A DNA stretch of 34,046 nucleotides from Pseudomonadota bacterium (lineage in GTDB: Bacteria; Pseudomonadota; Alphaproteobacteria; Rhizobiales; Beijerinckiaceae). This document shows positions 9,878 to 16,330 of this stretch, in pieces. Made by a program: the position numbers and the translations under genes. Numbering within the stretch: the stretch's first letter is position 1; every line of letters begins with the position of its first letter. Where the stretch lies: contig JAKAJL010000037.1 of NCBI GenBank assembly GCA_021813805.1, positions 1-34,046 of the forward strand. The letters run 5' to 3'. The notes under the pieces are model-generated. The model saw only the letters and a program-made list of their open reading frames with translations. It made no database searches and had not been told where the DNA came from.

Positions 9878-10132
9878 TTAGCCAACGGCACCGAGGTGTT
9901 CGGAAGCGATCGCGAGAGCGTCCGGCGCCAGCGCCTCGGCGCATCGCAGGCAGAAGCCCAGTTCGAAACTTTCCTCATGCACGACCAGCGCGGGCAGATC
10001 CTCGAAAGGCGCGCCGCAGGAGACGCAGGCAAAGCCCTTCCACGATTCGCCGCGCCCGACCGTGCGGCGGCGGGTCCAGATGACCGTGTCGGCGGCCTCG
10101 CCTTCGATGTCGACGGTGATGCGGTCGATCAT
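9878..10132 (-). CDS. Small zinc-ribbon-like hypothetical protein
   Basis: An 84-residue protein from ATG 10132, with GGGGGA 7 nt upstream. Two CxxC-type pairs, FACVSCGAPF and LGFCLRCAEAL, separated by about 25 residues, suggest a single four-cysteine zinc site. The first half is acidic/basic with VDIEGEAADTVIWTRRR. I do not recognise the family. A longer in-frame extension upstream (to 10291) has no ribosome site and poor composition. It lies just inside the island boundary and points toward the tRNA. Confidence 0.6.
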   Translation of the reverse strand: MIDRITVDIEGEAADTVIWTRRRTVGRGESWKGFACVSCGAPFEDLPALVVHEESFELGFCLRCAEALAPDALAIASEHLGAVG

Positions 10133-10242
10133 GGAAATGTCCCCCTCGTTGCCCTGTTCGGACCGCATCGATTGGCCACCGTGCCGAGGATCGGGTCGGT
10201 TGGTGAGGCGGAACGCCTCGTCTTGATGCAATGTTGATCTTA

Positions 10243-10258
10243 CAGCCGAACACGGCTG
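10243..10258 (-). terminator. Hairpin after the ClpP-fold gene
   Basis: CAGCCG (10243-10248) pairs with CGGCTG (10253-10258) around 4 nt, 10 bp past the stop of the minus-strand gene above it. No real T-run follows, so it could be a weak or factor-dependent terminator. A second perfect stem, GAGGCG-GAA-CGCCTC, lies at 10205-10219. Confidence 0.35.
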
Positions 10259-10268
10259 AGGCAAGAGA

Positions 10269-11948
10269 TTAGGCACCCTTTCTGCTGTCACTGACGGGGC
10301 GCGGCCCCGCAGGATTTACGCTTCCACGGCCATTGCCAACCGCCTTGAGCAGGCCGGCTTCCACAGCCTCGGCGTGGGTTTTGCCTATCGATGCCCAGAT
10401 CATGAGGAAGATCCACATGCCGGGGAGGAAGGATAGCGGGCTCAACCAGTAGATCCAAACCTTACGGTTAAGGTTCCGCTTACGGGCAACAAAGGACGGC
10501 ACTGACCAGACCATGGCCACGAAGGTGAAAGCGACTCCGTAGCCAAACACCATGCTCGCGATGTCCGCCCAATCCGGCTTGGCGGCAGGCGCGGCGGCCT
10601 TCCGGACGGGCCCGGCCGGGGCCTGTTGCGCTGAGGCGGCAGGAGCCGCCGCCGGAGCAGGAGCGTTGGCGGTCACGTGGTAGGCGGCCATTTCCGCGCT
10701 GGACAGCCAGTGGATGTCGTCGGCCTTGGTTTCTTCCGCCGTCGCAATCAGATCCGCCGACACGCCCATTTCCTTGACGTAGTCCAGCAACAGCGACACC
10801 ATGTCCTGCGTGGTCGCCATCCCCGAGTTCTTGTCATTGGAGAACTGGTGGACGCCGACCTTGCCGGGTTCAGATTGCCGGGTGACGCCGCCTAAAAAAG
10901 CATAAGCGCAAGCCGAGGCGCATTTGCCCGCCGCCATGGTTCCCAGCCCGTGATTGCGAATATATTCGCCCATGCGCAGGCCGGCGCCGAGATTGCCGCC
11001 GATTGAGGAGAAGCCCACGTTCTCCACCGGGGTCCCCGCCACCTTGGCGTCGGCAACCGCGCGCGCCAGGGCGGCGTCGCTATCGGGCATGATCTGCCCG
11101 TAGGCGAACAGACCCCACCCGCCAGCATCCAATTTCGTCACCTTAAAAGTCATAGGCTCGTTATCCGGATTGCTCGCGGGCGCTGCCTGGGCCGGCGCGC
11201 CGCCATTGGCGGCGGTCACCGTCTGGATCGCGGCCGCGACCGTGGCGGCGTCCATGCTGAACAGCTTCTGCTCCCCCACGCCCCGGCAGTACCACGCGCT
11301 GTCGATCTGGGTTTTGGGAGCCCAGCACACTACCTGTCCGGGCGCGCCGCCGTCCGTGGGATGGACGTCGAAGGCAACATAGAACGTGTTCTCGAACTCA
11401 CGGACATAGACGTTCATTACGGCGTCCTTGGCCCGGTAAACGCCGGGCTGCTGGCCGCGCGAGCGATGCGCGGCCACTGTCGCGGCGTAATCGTCAGCGC
11501 CGGGCTGAGCCGATGCGGCCGGTGCGGGCTGAGCGGCAGGCGCGGGCTGAGCGGCAGGCGCAGGGATGGTCCGGTTGGCCTTGATGATCGAAGCCAGGTA
11601 GCCGTTAGCGGCGTTCGCGTCGATCGTGAATAGGGAATAGTTCCCACTCGCGCCTATTTCACAGTTCCACCCACCTTGGGTCTGCATCGCAGGAGCCCAG
11701 CAGACAATGTAATCAACCACACCACCCGCCCTATATCGCATCTCTATGGACATGCGCTGGTATTTCTTCGTCAGGCGGTAGTACGCGGTAAAGCAGTTTT
11801 TAGCGTTGCAAGCTGTCCCTGGCTTGTCGCCCCGTGACACCGCATTATTCACGGTCCTGTTGTACGTCAGGTTGAAGTCGCTGATCTTGTCGGCCAGGGC
11901 GTGGGTCGCCAGCACCGTCAGAGCGGCGGCAATAACGATCTTTTTCAC
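10269..11948 (-). CDS. Exported ClpP/crotonase-fold protein with duplicated CWAP module and membrane tail
   Basis: The 559-residue product starts with a clean signal peptide (MKKIVIAAALTVLATHALA). Residues ~50-125 and ~170-245 are two copies of one module, each with VCWAP, a following Q, W-x-C and LF-x-(I/M)DA; an Ala-Pro-Gln linker separates them. Residues ~265-420 resemble the ClpP-like periplasmic family COG3904: GKCASACAYAFLGG supplies candidate nucleophile Ser345 and KVGVHQF candidate His367. After another Ala/Pro-rich linker, two membrane helices (about 465-490 and 500-525) would anchor it. The exported repeats probably bind something and the ClpP-fold part may be a protease, but the target is unknown. 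It is transcribed from a promoter block shared with the gene at 14307. Confidence 0.7.
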   Translation of the reverse strand: MKKIVIAAALTVLATHALADKISDFNLTYNRTVNNAVSRGDKPGTACNAKNCFTAYYRLTKKYQRMSIEMRYRAGGVVDYIVCWAPAMQTQGGWNCEIGASGNYSLFTIDANAANGYLASIIKANRTIPAPAAQPAPAAQPAPAASAQPGADDYAATVAAHRSRGQQPGVYRAKDAVMNVYVREFENTFYVAFDVHPTDGGAPGQVVCWAPKTQIDSAWYCRGVGEQKLFSMDAATVAAAIQTVTAANGGAPAQAAPASNPDNEPMTFKVTKLDAGGWGLFAYGQIMPDSDAALARAVADAKVAGTPVENVGFSSIGGNLGAGLRMGEYIRNHGLGTMAAGKCASACAYAFLGGVTRQSEPGKVGVHQFSNDKNSGMATTQDMVSLLLDYVKEMGVSADLIATAEETKADDIHWLSSAEMAAYHVTANAPAPAAAPAASAQQAPAGPVRKAAAPAAKPDWADIASMVFGYGVAFTFVAMVWSVPSFVARKRNLNRKVWIYWLSPLSFLPGMWIFLMIWASIGKTHAEAVEAGLLKAVGNGRGSVNPAGPRPVSDSRKGA

Positions 11949-12077
11949 CGTCTCAGCGCCTTTTCAGCAGCGTCGAAAGCGTCGATGTCCGAGTTTCGCA
12001 TCGTTGTCCCTCATAAGGCTCAACAGAGCTGGCTCCGATCGTTTGAATATCTTTCCGCGAAAATAACTGGATTGGCG

Positions 12078-12185
12078 CCGTCGCGAATTGTGTTGAAATT
12101 GCCGGCGGAGCCTCCGCGCGGATTTACGATAGCCGATCACGCCGCGAGGTCAACGGTTTGATCGGCACGGCGCCAGCGCCAAAAT
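12078..12185. repeat. Upstream repeat block R1 (108 bp)
   Basis: This block is about 75-80% identical by eye to 14977-15085 (R2), in the same orientation. It shares the end words CCGTCGCGAA and GCGCCAAAAT, the segment GGTCAA(C/T)GG(T/C)TTGATCGGCAC, and one small indel. Each copy lies 113-130 bp upstream of a minus-strand gene for an exported protein (start 11948 or 14864). Confidence 0.75.
12126..12153 (-). promoter_or_regulatory. Promoter-like pair in R1
   Basis: On the minus strand, TTGACC (12153-12148) and TATCGT (12131-12126) are separated by 16 bp and lie about 180 bp before the ClpP-fold gene. The same geometry occurs in R2, which supports a housekeeping-type promoter. Confidence 0.5.
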
Positions 12186-12374
12186 ATGCCAGTCTTCGAG
12201 CGGAAAAAGCGGCCGAACCGCCTCTCGATTCGTCAGACACAGCGCCGCGCGATCCGTCCGGTGCCAAAATTCGCTTCGCCCATGACGCGATTTGGCTGCA
12301 GAACAGATACAGAATCTGACATCGCGTCAGGAGGGCGCCGCCCCGAGGAACTAAAATCGAACGTATTCGGCTAA

Positions 12375-12521
12375 ATGGCGATGGCCTCGAGGAAAAACTG
12401 CAGCGCCGCCTTGTTCGTTTTCACTGCGCTGGGCGCGGCCCCAATTCCGGCCCGAAATGGGCGGCGCGCTGATCGTTATTTCGACGTCGTCTTCTACTGG
12501 AATATCGGCGGCTCATCCTGA
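12375..12521 (+). CDS. Possible small exported peptide (48 residues)
   Basis: An open frame from ATG 12375 encodes a basic start (MAMASRKNCS) followed by a hydrophobic stretch, AALFVFTALGAAPIPA, like a short signal peptide. It then gives a ~23-residue tail with tyrosine, tryptophan and aspartate (YFDVVFYWNIGG). There is no good ribosome site, and its end overlaps the convergent gene by 9 bp. It may be chance or a remnant; no family is recognised. Apart from this and R1, the 11949-12512 interval holds nothing I can support. Confidence 0.2.
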   Translation: MAMASRKNCSAALFVFTALGAAPIPARNGRRADRYFDVVFYWNIGGSS

Positions 12522-12821
12522 TGGCTCCTCCTCGCCCTCGGTGTCGTCGAAGCGCACCGCGGCGGCGAAATCCGAAAGCGGCGTCAGGTCTTCGTAGAGA
12601 AGCTGCTCGACCCGATCCTCAAAATGGCGGACAGCGACCGGCAGCAGGTTCGGCAGACGCGCCTTTTCCTCGTCCGCGAGGAAGACCGTGACGTCCTCTA
12701 TCTCTGGCGGAACGACCCAGGCGCCGATGGTTTCCCTCGGAGTCGCTCGAAAATCGATGTCGACGTGGACCGTTCGGCCATCAATCTCGACCGGGTGATC
12801 CTTGATGAAATAACGGGTCAT
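12513..12821 (-). CDS. Hypothetical acidic protein (102 residues)
   Basis: ATG 12821 is preceded by AAGGAGG at ideal spacing, so the start is well supported and the in-frame extension above it is not used. The product begins MTRYFIKDHPVEIDGRTVHVDIDF, has a hydrophobic core (GAWVVPPEIEDVTVFLADEE), and ends in an acidic tail (DDTEGEEEPSG). It has no signal peptide or cysteine, so it is probably cytoplasmic. The family is not recognised. It stands beside the divergent methyltransferase fragment. Confidence 0.6.
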   Translation of the reverse strand: MTRYFIKDHPVEIDGRTVHVDIDFRATPRETIGAWVVPPEIEDVTVFLADEEKARLPNLLPVAVRHFEDRVEQLLYEDLTPLSDFAAAVRFDDTEGEEEPSG

Positions 12822-12888
12822 GAAGCGCCTCCTTGGTTGCCTTGCGGCCGCATCCCCTTTCGGGCGCCACCTTGCCGAGGACAGCAGG

Positions 12889-13278
12889 TTGGCTGAGGTC
12901 GAGGACCTCATCGAGATGCAAAATCATTATGACGGGCGTTTTGGCGTACGGCAACCGCTGCACGAAGTGGAACTGAAGGGGCTGGACATCTTCGACCCGC
13001 AGTCGCTGGACACCGAGGCCATCGAAGGAGAGAGCGTGCCGTGCTGGATGCTCGACACCGACTACGACGGGCTCTGCTTCTATGCGACACAGGTCTTTTT
13101 CCCGAAGACCAGCGCCTGGGACAACCTGCAGCGGTCTCTCGGCGCCCGGTTCGATGAATCCGTCTGGTCCCATCTTTCGGGAACGGTCAGCGAGCCATTT
13201 GCTCTGGGTGGGCGCCGTCGCATCGCAGTCAAGGTGATCGACGAGCGCGGGAACGAGTTGATGCGCGTCCTGGACGTG
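12889..13278 (+). pseudogene. C-terminal fragment of a site-specific DNA methyltransferase (type III Mod-like)
   Basis: About 130 codons resemble the extreme C-terminus of large site-specific adenine methyltransferases: MQNHYDGRFGVRQPL, then CWMLDTDYDGLCF, QVFFPKTSAWDNLQRSL, and the ending RRIAVKVIDERGNELM. No catalytic motif (FxGxG or DPPY) and no N-terminal part exist upstream. The normal end is also lost: the frame runs on into the antisense of a small secreted-protein gene until 13491. It is therefore a decayed remnant left by a deletion or recombination event, the only clear plus-strand coding relic in the island. The family call rests on remembered sequence style, not on a search. Confidence 0.5.
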
Positions 13279-13619
13279 GCGGAGTCACACCACTCATCAT
13301 TGCACCACTCCGCCGGCTTGAAGCCGTGGCCGGGCATGGCGCGTGACACCTGTGTGAATTTGTCCGCGACGCGCGCACGCGCCGCCTGCTCGTCAGCGTT
13401 CTGCTGTGCCTGCCCAGCAGCCGATAATCCCTTGCCGAGCGCGCCAAGCAGGTCAATGACCGTATCCGTGTCGGACGGCATCCAGGCATAAACAGGCGTC
13501 ACGCTCATGAAGATAGCCGCGCCAACGATCAGTTTCTTGGTTAAGCTGCGGATCGTCTTTCCTATTCGGGCGGGCGGTGGCGTGCAAAGCGCGCCGGCGA
13601 GCGCAAAATGCTTTTTCAT
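13080..13619 (-). CDS. Small secreted protein, C-terminus fused by rearrangement
   Basis: From ATG 13619 (GGAGAG upstream) the frame encodes a leader, MKKHFALAGALCT, then a second, stronger signal-peptide-like segment, KKLIVGAAIFMSVTPVYA, followed by WMPSDTDTVIDLLGALGKGLSAAGQAQQNADEQAARARVADKF... I describe only parts of it. The mature region is helical and alanine/glutamine-rich and then has EWCNDEWCDS. From about 13280 down to the stop at 13080 the codons are simply the antisense of the methyltransferase remnant, so the original C-terminus was replaced or lost. The first leader is nearly identical at DNA level to that of the neighbouring frameshifted peptide gene. Function unknown. Confidence 0.45.
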   Translation of the reverse strand: MKKHFALAGALCTPPPARIGKTIRSLTKKLIVGAAIFMSVTPVYAWMPSDTDTVIDLLGALGKGLSAAGQAQQNADEQAARARVADKFTQVSRAMPGHGFKPAEWCNDEWCDSATSRTRINSFPRSSITLTAMRRRPPRANGSLTVPERWDQTDSSNRAPRDRCRLSQALVFGKKTCVA

Positions 13620-13647
13620 CGTGGCTCTCCTTATGCGCGCCTGGTCA

Positions 13648-13756
13648 CTAGCAGTTTGTGTTCGTGTTCGGCGCGATCCCGTATGAGTTGCAACTGCCAG
13701 CGAAGGCGGGCGTGGCCGTGCAAAGGGCGGCGGCCAAGGGCGAGATACTTTTTCAC
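13648..13756 (-). pseudogene. Frameshifted gene for a tiny secreted peptide
   Basis: GTG 13756 begins VKKYLAL; a single extra base in the run CTTGG then shifts the frame. Read across it, the product would be a normal signal peptide (MKKYLALAAALCTATPAFA) and a 16-residue mature peptide, GSCNSYGIAPNTNTNC. The mature GI..NT...C pattern resembles the repeats of the 92-residue protein encoded at 14014. The leader DNA closely matches 13561-13619. It could be intact if the extra base is a sequencing error. Confidence 0.4.
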
Positions 13757-13776
13757 AACATTTATCTTTTTCCAGA

Positions 13777-13959
13777 TTAGCGCGACGTGCGCGGATTCGC
13801 CACGAAGATGGATGCCCCCTCGCGGCATTGTTTCGGCCATTGTTTCGGGCCGAGGTCGCGCAGCCCGCCAAGCCCCAACAACGAGCGTTGGCGAGCATCA
13901 GATAGACCGACGGCGCCACCGGCCATTTCGGCAGTGGTCTTCGTTTTGGCCGGTAGCAT
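13777..13959 (-). CDS. Small hypothetical protein (60 residues)
   Basis: ATG 13959 has GAGGAGC about 8 nt upstream. The leader DNA (ATTGGTC...CTCC on the plus strand) resembles that of the gene starting at 14292, suggesting duplication of the translation start region. The product (MLPAKTKTTAEMAGGAVGLS onward) is basic, glycine-rich and has no signal peptide. Function unknown; it may be a degraded reading frame that retained a good ribosome site. Confidence 0.35.
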   Translation of the reverse strand: MLPAKTKTTAEMAGGAVGLSDARQRSLLGLGGLRDLGPKQWPKQCREGASIFVANPRTSR

Positions 13960-14013
13960 TGGTCAGGCTCCTCAGTGTTGTTTTGGCGGTGCCTCGGCGA
14001 CGGGGCGCGGCGC

Positions 14014-14292
14014 TTACTGATCCGTCACATGGCAATCGGTTTCGACGGTGATGCCAATTTTTTGCGCCTCGCAATGAAATTTCTTGCCTCGGGCGTTAAC
14101 GCCATCCGTATAGGTAAATATGCCGATCACCTGCGATTCAGAATGATAGCCGTTGGTGCAATCCGTATTGGTGAATATGCCGACCCTCTGCGTCGTGCAG
14201 GTATAATCGGAACCCGCGAAGACCGCCTGCGCCTTTGCCGACACATTCAGGGCCACCAGCGCGAGGGCGGCGAAAGCAAGGGCCTTTTTCAT
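14014..14292 (-). CDS. Small secreted protein with three internal repeats
   Basis: ATG 14292 is preceded by AAAGGAGG. The 92-residue product has a signal peptide (MKKALAFAALALVALNVSAKA). The mature part repeats a short motif three times: QRVGIFTNTDC, QVIGIFTYTDG and QKIGITVETDC. Four cysteines could form disulfides after export. The repeat period is about 22-26 residues, which suggests a small beta-solenoid or three-bladed structure. The family is not recognised. Its stop lies 55 bp before the next small gene, and it follows the 185-residue exported protein by 14 bp, so they are probably one transcript from the R2 promoter. Confidence 0.6.
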   Translation of the reverse strand: MKKALAFAALALVALNVSAKAQAVFAGSDYTCTTQRVGIFTNTDCTNGYHSESQVIGIFTYTDGVNARGKKFHCEAQKIGITVETDCHVTDQ

Positions 14293-14306
14293 TGGTCGGC
14301 CTCCTT

Positions 14307-14864
14307 TCACTTGGCCGCTGGGGCGGCGAATTTGCGCGGGGCGACCGCTTCATCGGTGAATTTTTTTACCTCGGAGTCGAAGTGCGAACCCAAAGGTATT
14401 TCCTTGTCTAACAAGGCATCCCAGCTCAGGCCATCGAGCTTTTGATATTGCCAGCGATAATATTGGGTAAAGCTGGCCATCAAGGCGTGATCGTCGGCGA
14501 ACGCTTGAACCCGGTTGATTTCCCACGCCCCGGCGGCGTCAAGCGTTTCATCGGTGCGTTGAAGGGTGTCAGGGTTCCAGCACGCCCGCTCACCGCTTTT
14601 CCATTCACGGAGACAGACAAGGCGCTCATCGCCGTTTTCGATTGCGTAAATCGCGATGCTGTCACGCTGGGTGGAGTGCAGCGTAACACAGCGTGTCGCC
14701 TTGGCGTCGCAATACAGTTTGGTGCTATCGCTCGACATATTCCAAAGGGCGTTGGCCCATACCTCGCTGTTCGCCGTGTGGGGCGCTTTCAGGTTCATCA
14801 CGCCGGCAAAGGCGGCTATGCCAAGGGCCGTCGCGGCGGCGGCGAAAACGATTTTTTTTTTCAT
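14307..14864 (-). CDS. Exported or membrane-anchored hypothetical protein (185 residues)
   Basis: The product starts with MKKKIVFAAAATALGIAAFAGVM, a signal peptide or anchor. The mature domain has four cysteines (LYCDAKATRC, LVCLREWKSGERACW) and an ACWNPDTLQ segment reminiscent of the CWAP...Q motif of the exported ClpP-fold protein. It ends in a helical part with YYRWQYQKLDGLSWDALL and an Ala/Pro/Lys tail. The ribosome site is weak. It is the first gene behind the R2 upstream block and shares that block with the ClpP-fold gene, so the two are probably co-regulated. Function unknown. Confidence 0.55.
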   Translation of the reverse strand: MKKKIVFAAAATALGIAAFAGVMNLKAPHTANSEVWANALWNMSSDSTKLYCDAKATRCVTLHSTQRDSIAIYAIENGDERLVCLREWKSGERACWNPDTLQRTDETLDAAGAWEINRVQAFADDHALMASFTQYYRWQYQKLDGLSWDALLDKEIPLGSHFDSEVKKFTDEAVAPRKFAAPAAK

Positions 14865-14976
14865 TGATCATTTCCCATCAATTCTCGCCGACCGGCTTCG
14901 ACGCATGAACGAGAACCGCGTCGGCAGTCAAATCGTTCATGAACTCAGCGTTGTCCACAGCCCGCGTTCGTGGACA

Positions 14977-15085
14977 CCGTCGCGAAGTGTGTTGGAATTT
15001 GTCGGCGCGGCCTCCAAGCGATTTGAACGTAATCGATCGGGCTGCGGGGTCAATGGCTTGATCGGCACAGCGCCGGCGCCAAAAT
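14977..15085. repeat. Upstream repeat block R2 (109 bp)
   Basis: The second copy of the block described at 12078-12185, 113 bp upstream of the exported-protein gene starting at 14864. Conservation is highest at both ends and around the promoter-like pair. Confidence 0.75.
15026..15053 (-). promoter_or_regulatory. Promoter-like pair in R2
   Basis: On the minus strand, TTGACC (15053-15048) and TACGTT (15031-15026) are separated by 16 bp, the same geometry as in R1. It would drive 14864 and the small genes below it. Confidence 0.45.
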
Positions 15086-15127
15086 TCGTGGCGGCGGAGT
15101 TAACTTCAGCCGTCACCGGAACTACGC

Positions 15128-15661
15128 TCAGCCTTTACGCAACGCCTTCGGCTGGTCGACGATCTCGCCTTCAATCGTCTTTGCGGCCTCCTGCAGCCGC
15201 TGCTCGAACAGCAAAAGCTCATCGAGGGAAAGGCTGTCGGCGAAAGCATCCTCAATGCGTGGCCCTTGCACGACGACGTCGATCTTCGCGTTCGCCTCCA
15301 GCCGGGCCTCGATCTGGAACTTGTCGCCGAAGTACCGGGGGGCCGTCTTGCCCGAGAACCACCGGCGGGCGTCGATGGCCACCGCCGCGTCGGAGCCGCG
15401 ACAGTCGGCAAGCGGGACGACTTCATGCGCGCGGAGCAGGCCCAGAGCGGTGTAGGCCTTGTCCAACATCCGCCCAAATCCAGCATGTCTCTCTCGCCAG
15501 ATTTCGGCCTGCAGCAAGTTCGGCATCCCCGGCGTCTTGGCGATCTCGGCGGGCGAAACGCCGGAGGCGATCATGTGGCAGTAAAGCTCGCCAGCCTCCT
15601 CCGTGTATTCCGGCGGCCGGGCCCACGGCGGGATGAGGGACGTCTCTCTCTTCCGCGGCAT
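15128..15661 (-). CDS. Terminase small subunit-like protein (second of two)
   Basis: 177 residues from ATG 15661, which overlaps the upstream stop by one base (TGATG), so translation is coupled. Residues ~30-65 form a helix-turn-helix-like DNA-binding part (YCHMIASGVSPAEIAKTPGM). The later segment AVAIDARRWFSGKTAPRYFGDK matches the conserved C-terminal block of Sf6-type terminase small subunits, which recognise pac DNA. The tail (EQRLQEAAKTIEGEIV) is helical. No large terminase is present, the situation of satellites that redirect a helper phage's packaging. Its N-terminus begins MPRKRETSLIPPW. Alternative: a phage-derived regulator of other function. Confidence 0.6.
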   Translation of the reverse strand: MPRKRETSLIPPWARPPEYTEEAGELYCHMIASGVSPAEIAKTPGMPNLLQAEIWRERHAGFGRMLDKAYTALGLLRAHEVVPLADCRGSDAAVAIDARRWFSGKTAPRYFGDKFQIEARLEANAKIDVVVQGPRIEDAFADSLSLDELLLFEQRLQEAAKTIEGEIVDQPKALRKG

Positions 15662-16110
15662 CAGATGTCCTCCCCGTCCGCCGTTACGGCCTGCGCCGCC
15701 TGCCGGAGGCCTTTCGACAGGGCTCCGTGAAGGTGCTTCCGGGCGTCGATCCGCTCGGCGGCTTCGGCGGCGTCGGGGCCGTCGGCCAGCTCCATGACCT
15801 CGTGCCGGAGCTTCAGGACGCGCGCCCGCTTGGCGGCTTGGTAGGCCTCCATGATTTCGGGGTTCTCGTGGACCCAGCGGCGCCAGACGCACTCGCTCGG
15901 CATTCGATACGTCTGGTAGACGACGGGCATCGGCACGCCGCTCGCGACCAGCCGCAGAAAGCGGGAGACGGTCTCCGGGTCGGGCTGCCGGGCAGACATC
16001 CCAGAGCCGAACGGCCGCGAAGCGCGGCTGTAAAATTTCTTCCTTCGCTTGAGCAGCGGCTTATCCCCTAAAAGGGGATAAAACACGTCCTGAAAATCAT
16101 CGTTCGGCAC
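15661..16110 (-). CDS. Terminase small subunit-like protein (first of two)
   Basis: 149 residues from GTG 16110, with AAGGAGAGG upstream. The core RFLRLVASGVPMPVVYQTYRMPSECVWRRWVHENPEIMEAY is a homeodomain-like DNA-binding segment. ERIDARKHLHGALSKG corresponds to the RIDARKW...K block of terminase small subunits. It differs clearly from the following paralogue, so the pair is an old duplication or two subunits of one complex. It lies just beyond the iteron array and helicase, where packaging genes sit in several satellites. Function inferred from motif style only. Confidence 0.55.
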   Translation of the reverse strand: MPNDDFQDVFYPLLGDKPLLKRRKKFYSRASRPFGSGMSARQPDPETVSRFLRLVASGVPMPVVYQTYRMPSECVWRRWVHENPEIMEAYQAAKRARVLKLRHEVMELADGPDAAEAAERIDARKHLHGALSKGLRQAAQAVTADGEDI

Positions 16111-16229
16111 CTGCCTCTCCTTTCATCGGAAACACACACACACACTCGCCCCAGTCCAAGACCGGCGGGCCAAAAAAGCCTCTCCCGCCGCTCCTCCCGA
16201 AATTAAATTTTGCAGCCCCCCCTGGGGGG

Positions 16230-16324
16230 ACGGGATATAACGGGACAAACGGGACAAAGAGAAATTTTCTTTATATTTCAAACGTTTCTTTATCCCGTCG
16301 GTCACGGGACAAAGACGGGACAAA
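16230..16324. repeat. Iteron array 1, putative replication origin
   Basis: Left set: ACGGGATATA (16230), ACGGGACAAA (16240) and CGGGACAAA (16250), spaced 10 bp. Then an A/T-rich middle (16259-16290) including TATTTCAAAC. Right set: inverted TATCCCGT (16291), ACGGGACAAA (16304) and ACGGGACAAA (16315), spaced 11 bp. A poly-C/poly-G hairpin (16216-16229) adjoins the left edge. Iteron sets flanking an A/T-rich stretch next to the 3' end of the helicase gene is the arrangement known for SaPI-type satellite origins. The 13-bp core CCGTCGGTCACGG (16295-16307) recurs at 23665-23677 on the other strand. Confidence 0.65.
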
Positions 16325-16330
16325 GCCCGT

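Noticed and set aside
16133-16146. CA dinucleotide run
   Set aside because: Simple low-complexity sequence in an intergenic leader; no clear function.
16230-16324. CRISPR-like repeats
   Set aside because: Repeats are only 10 bp with 10-11 bp spacing and no spacers; no cas genes present. Iterons fit better.
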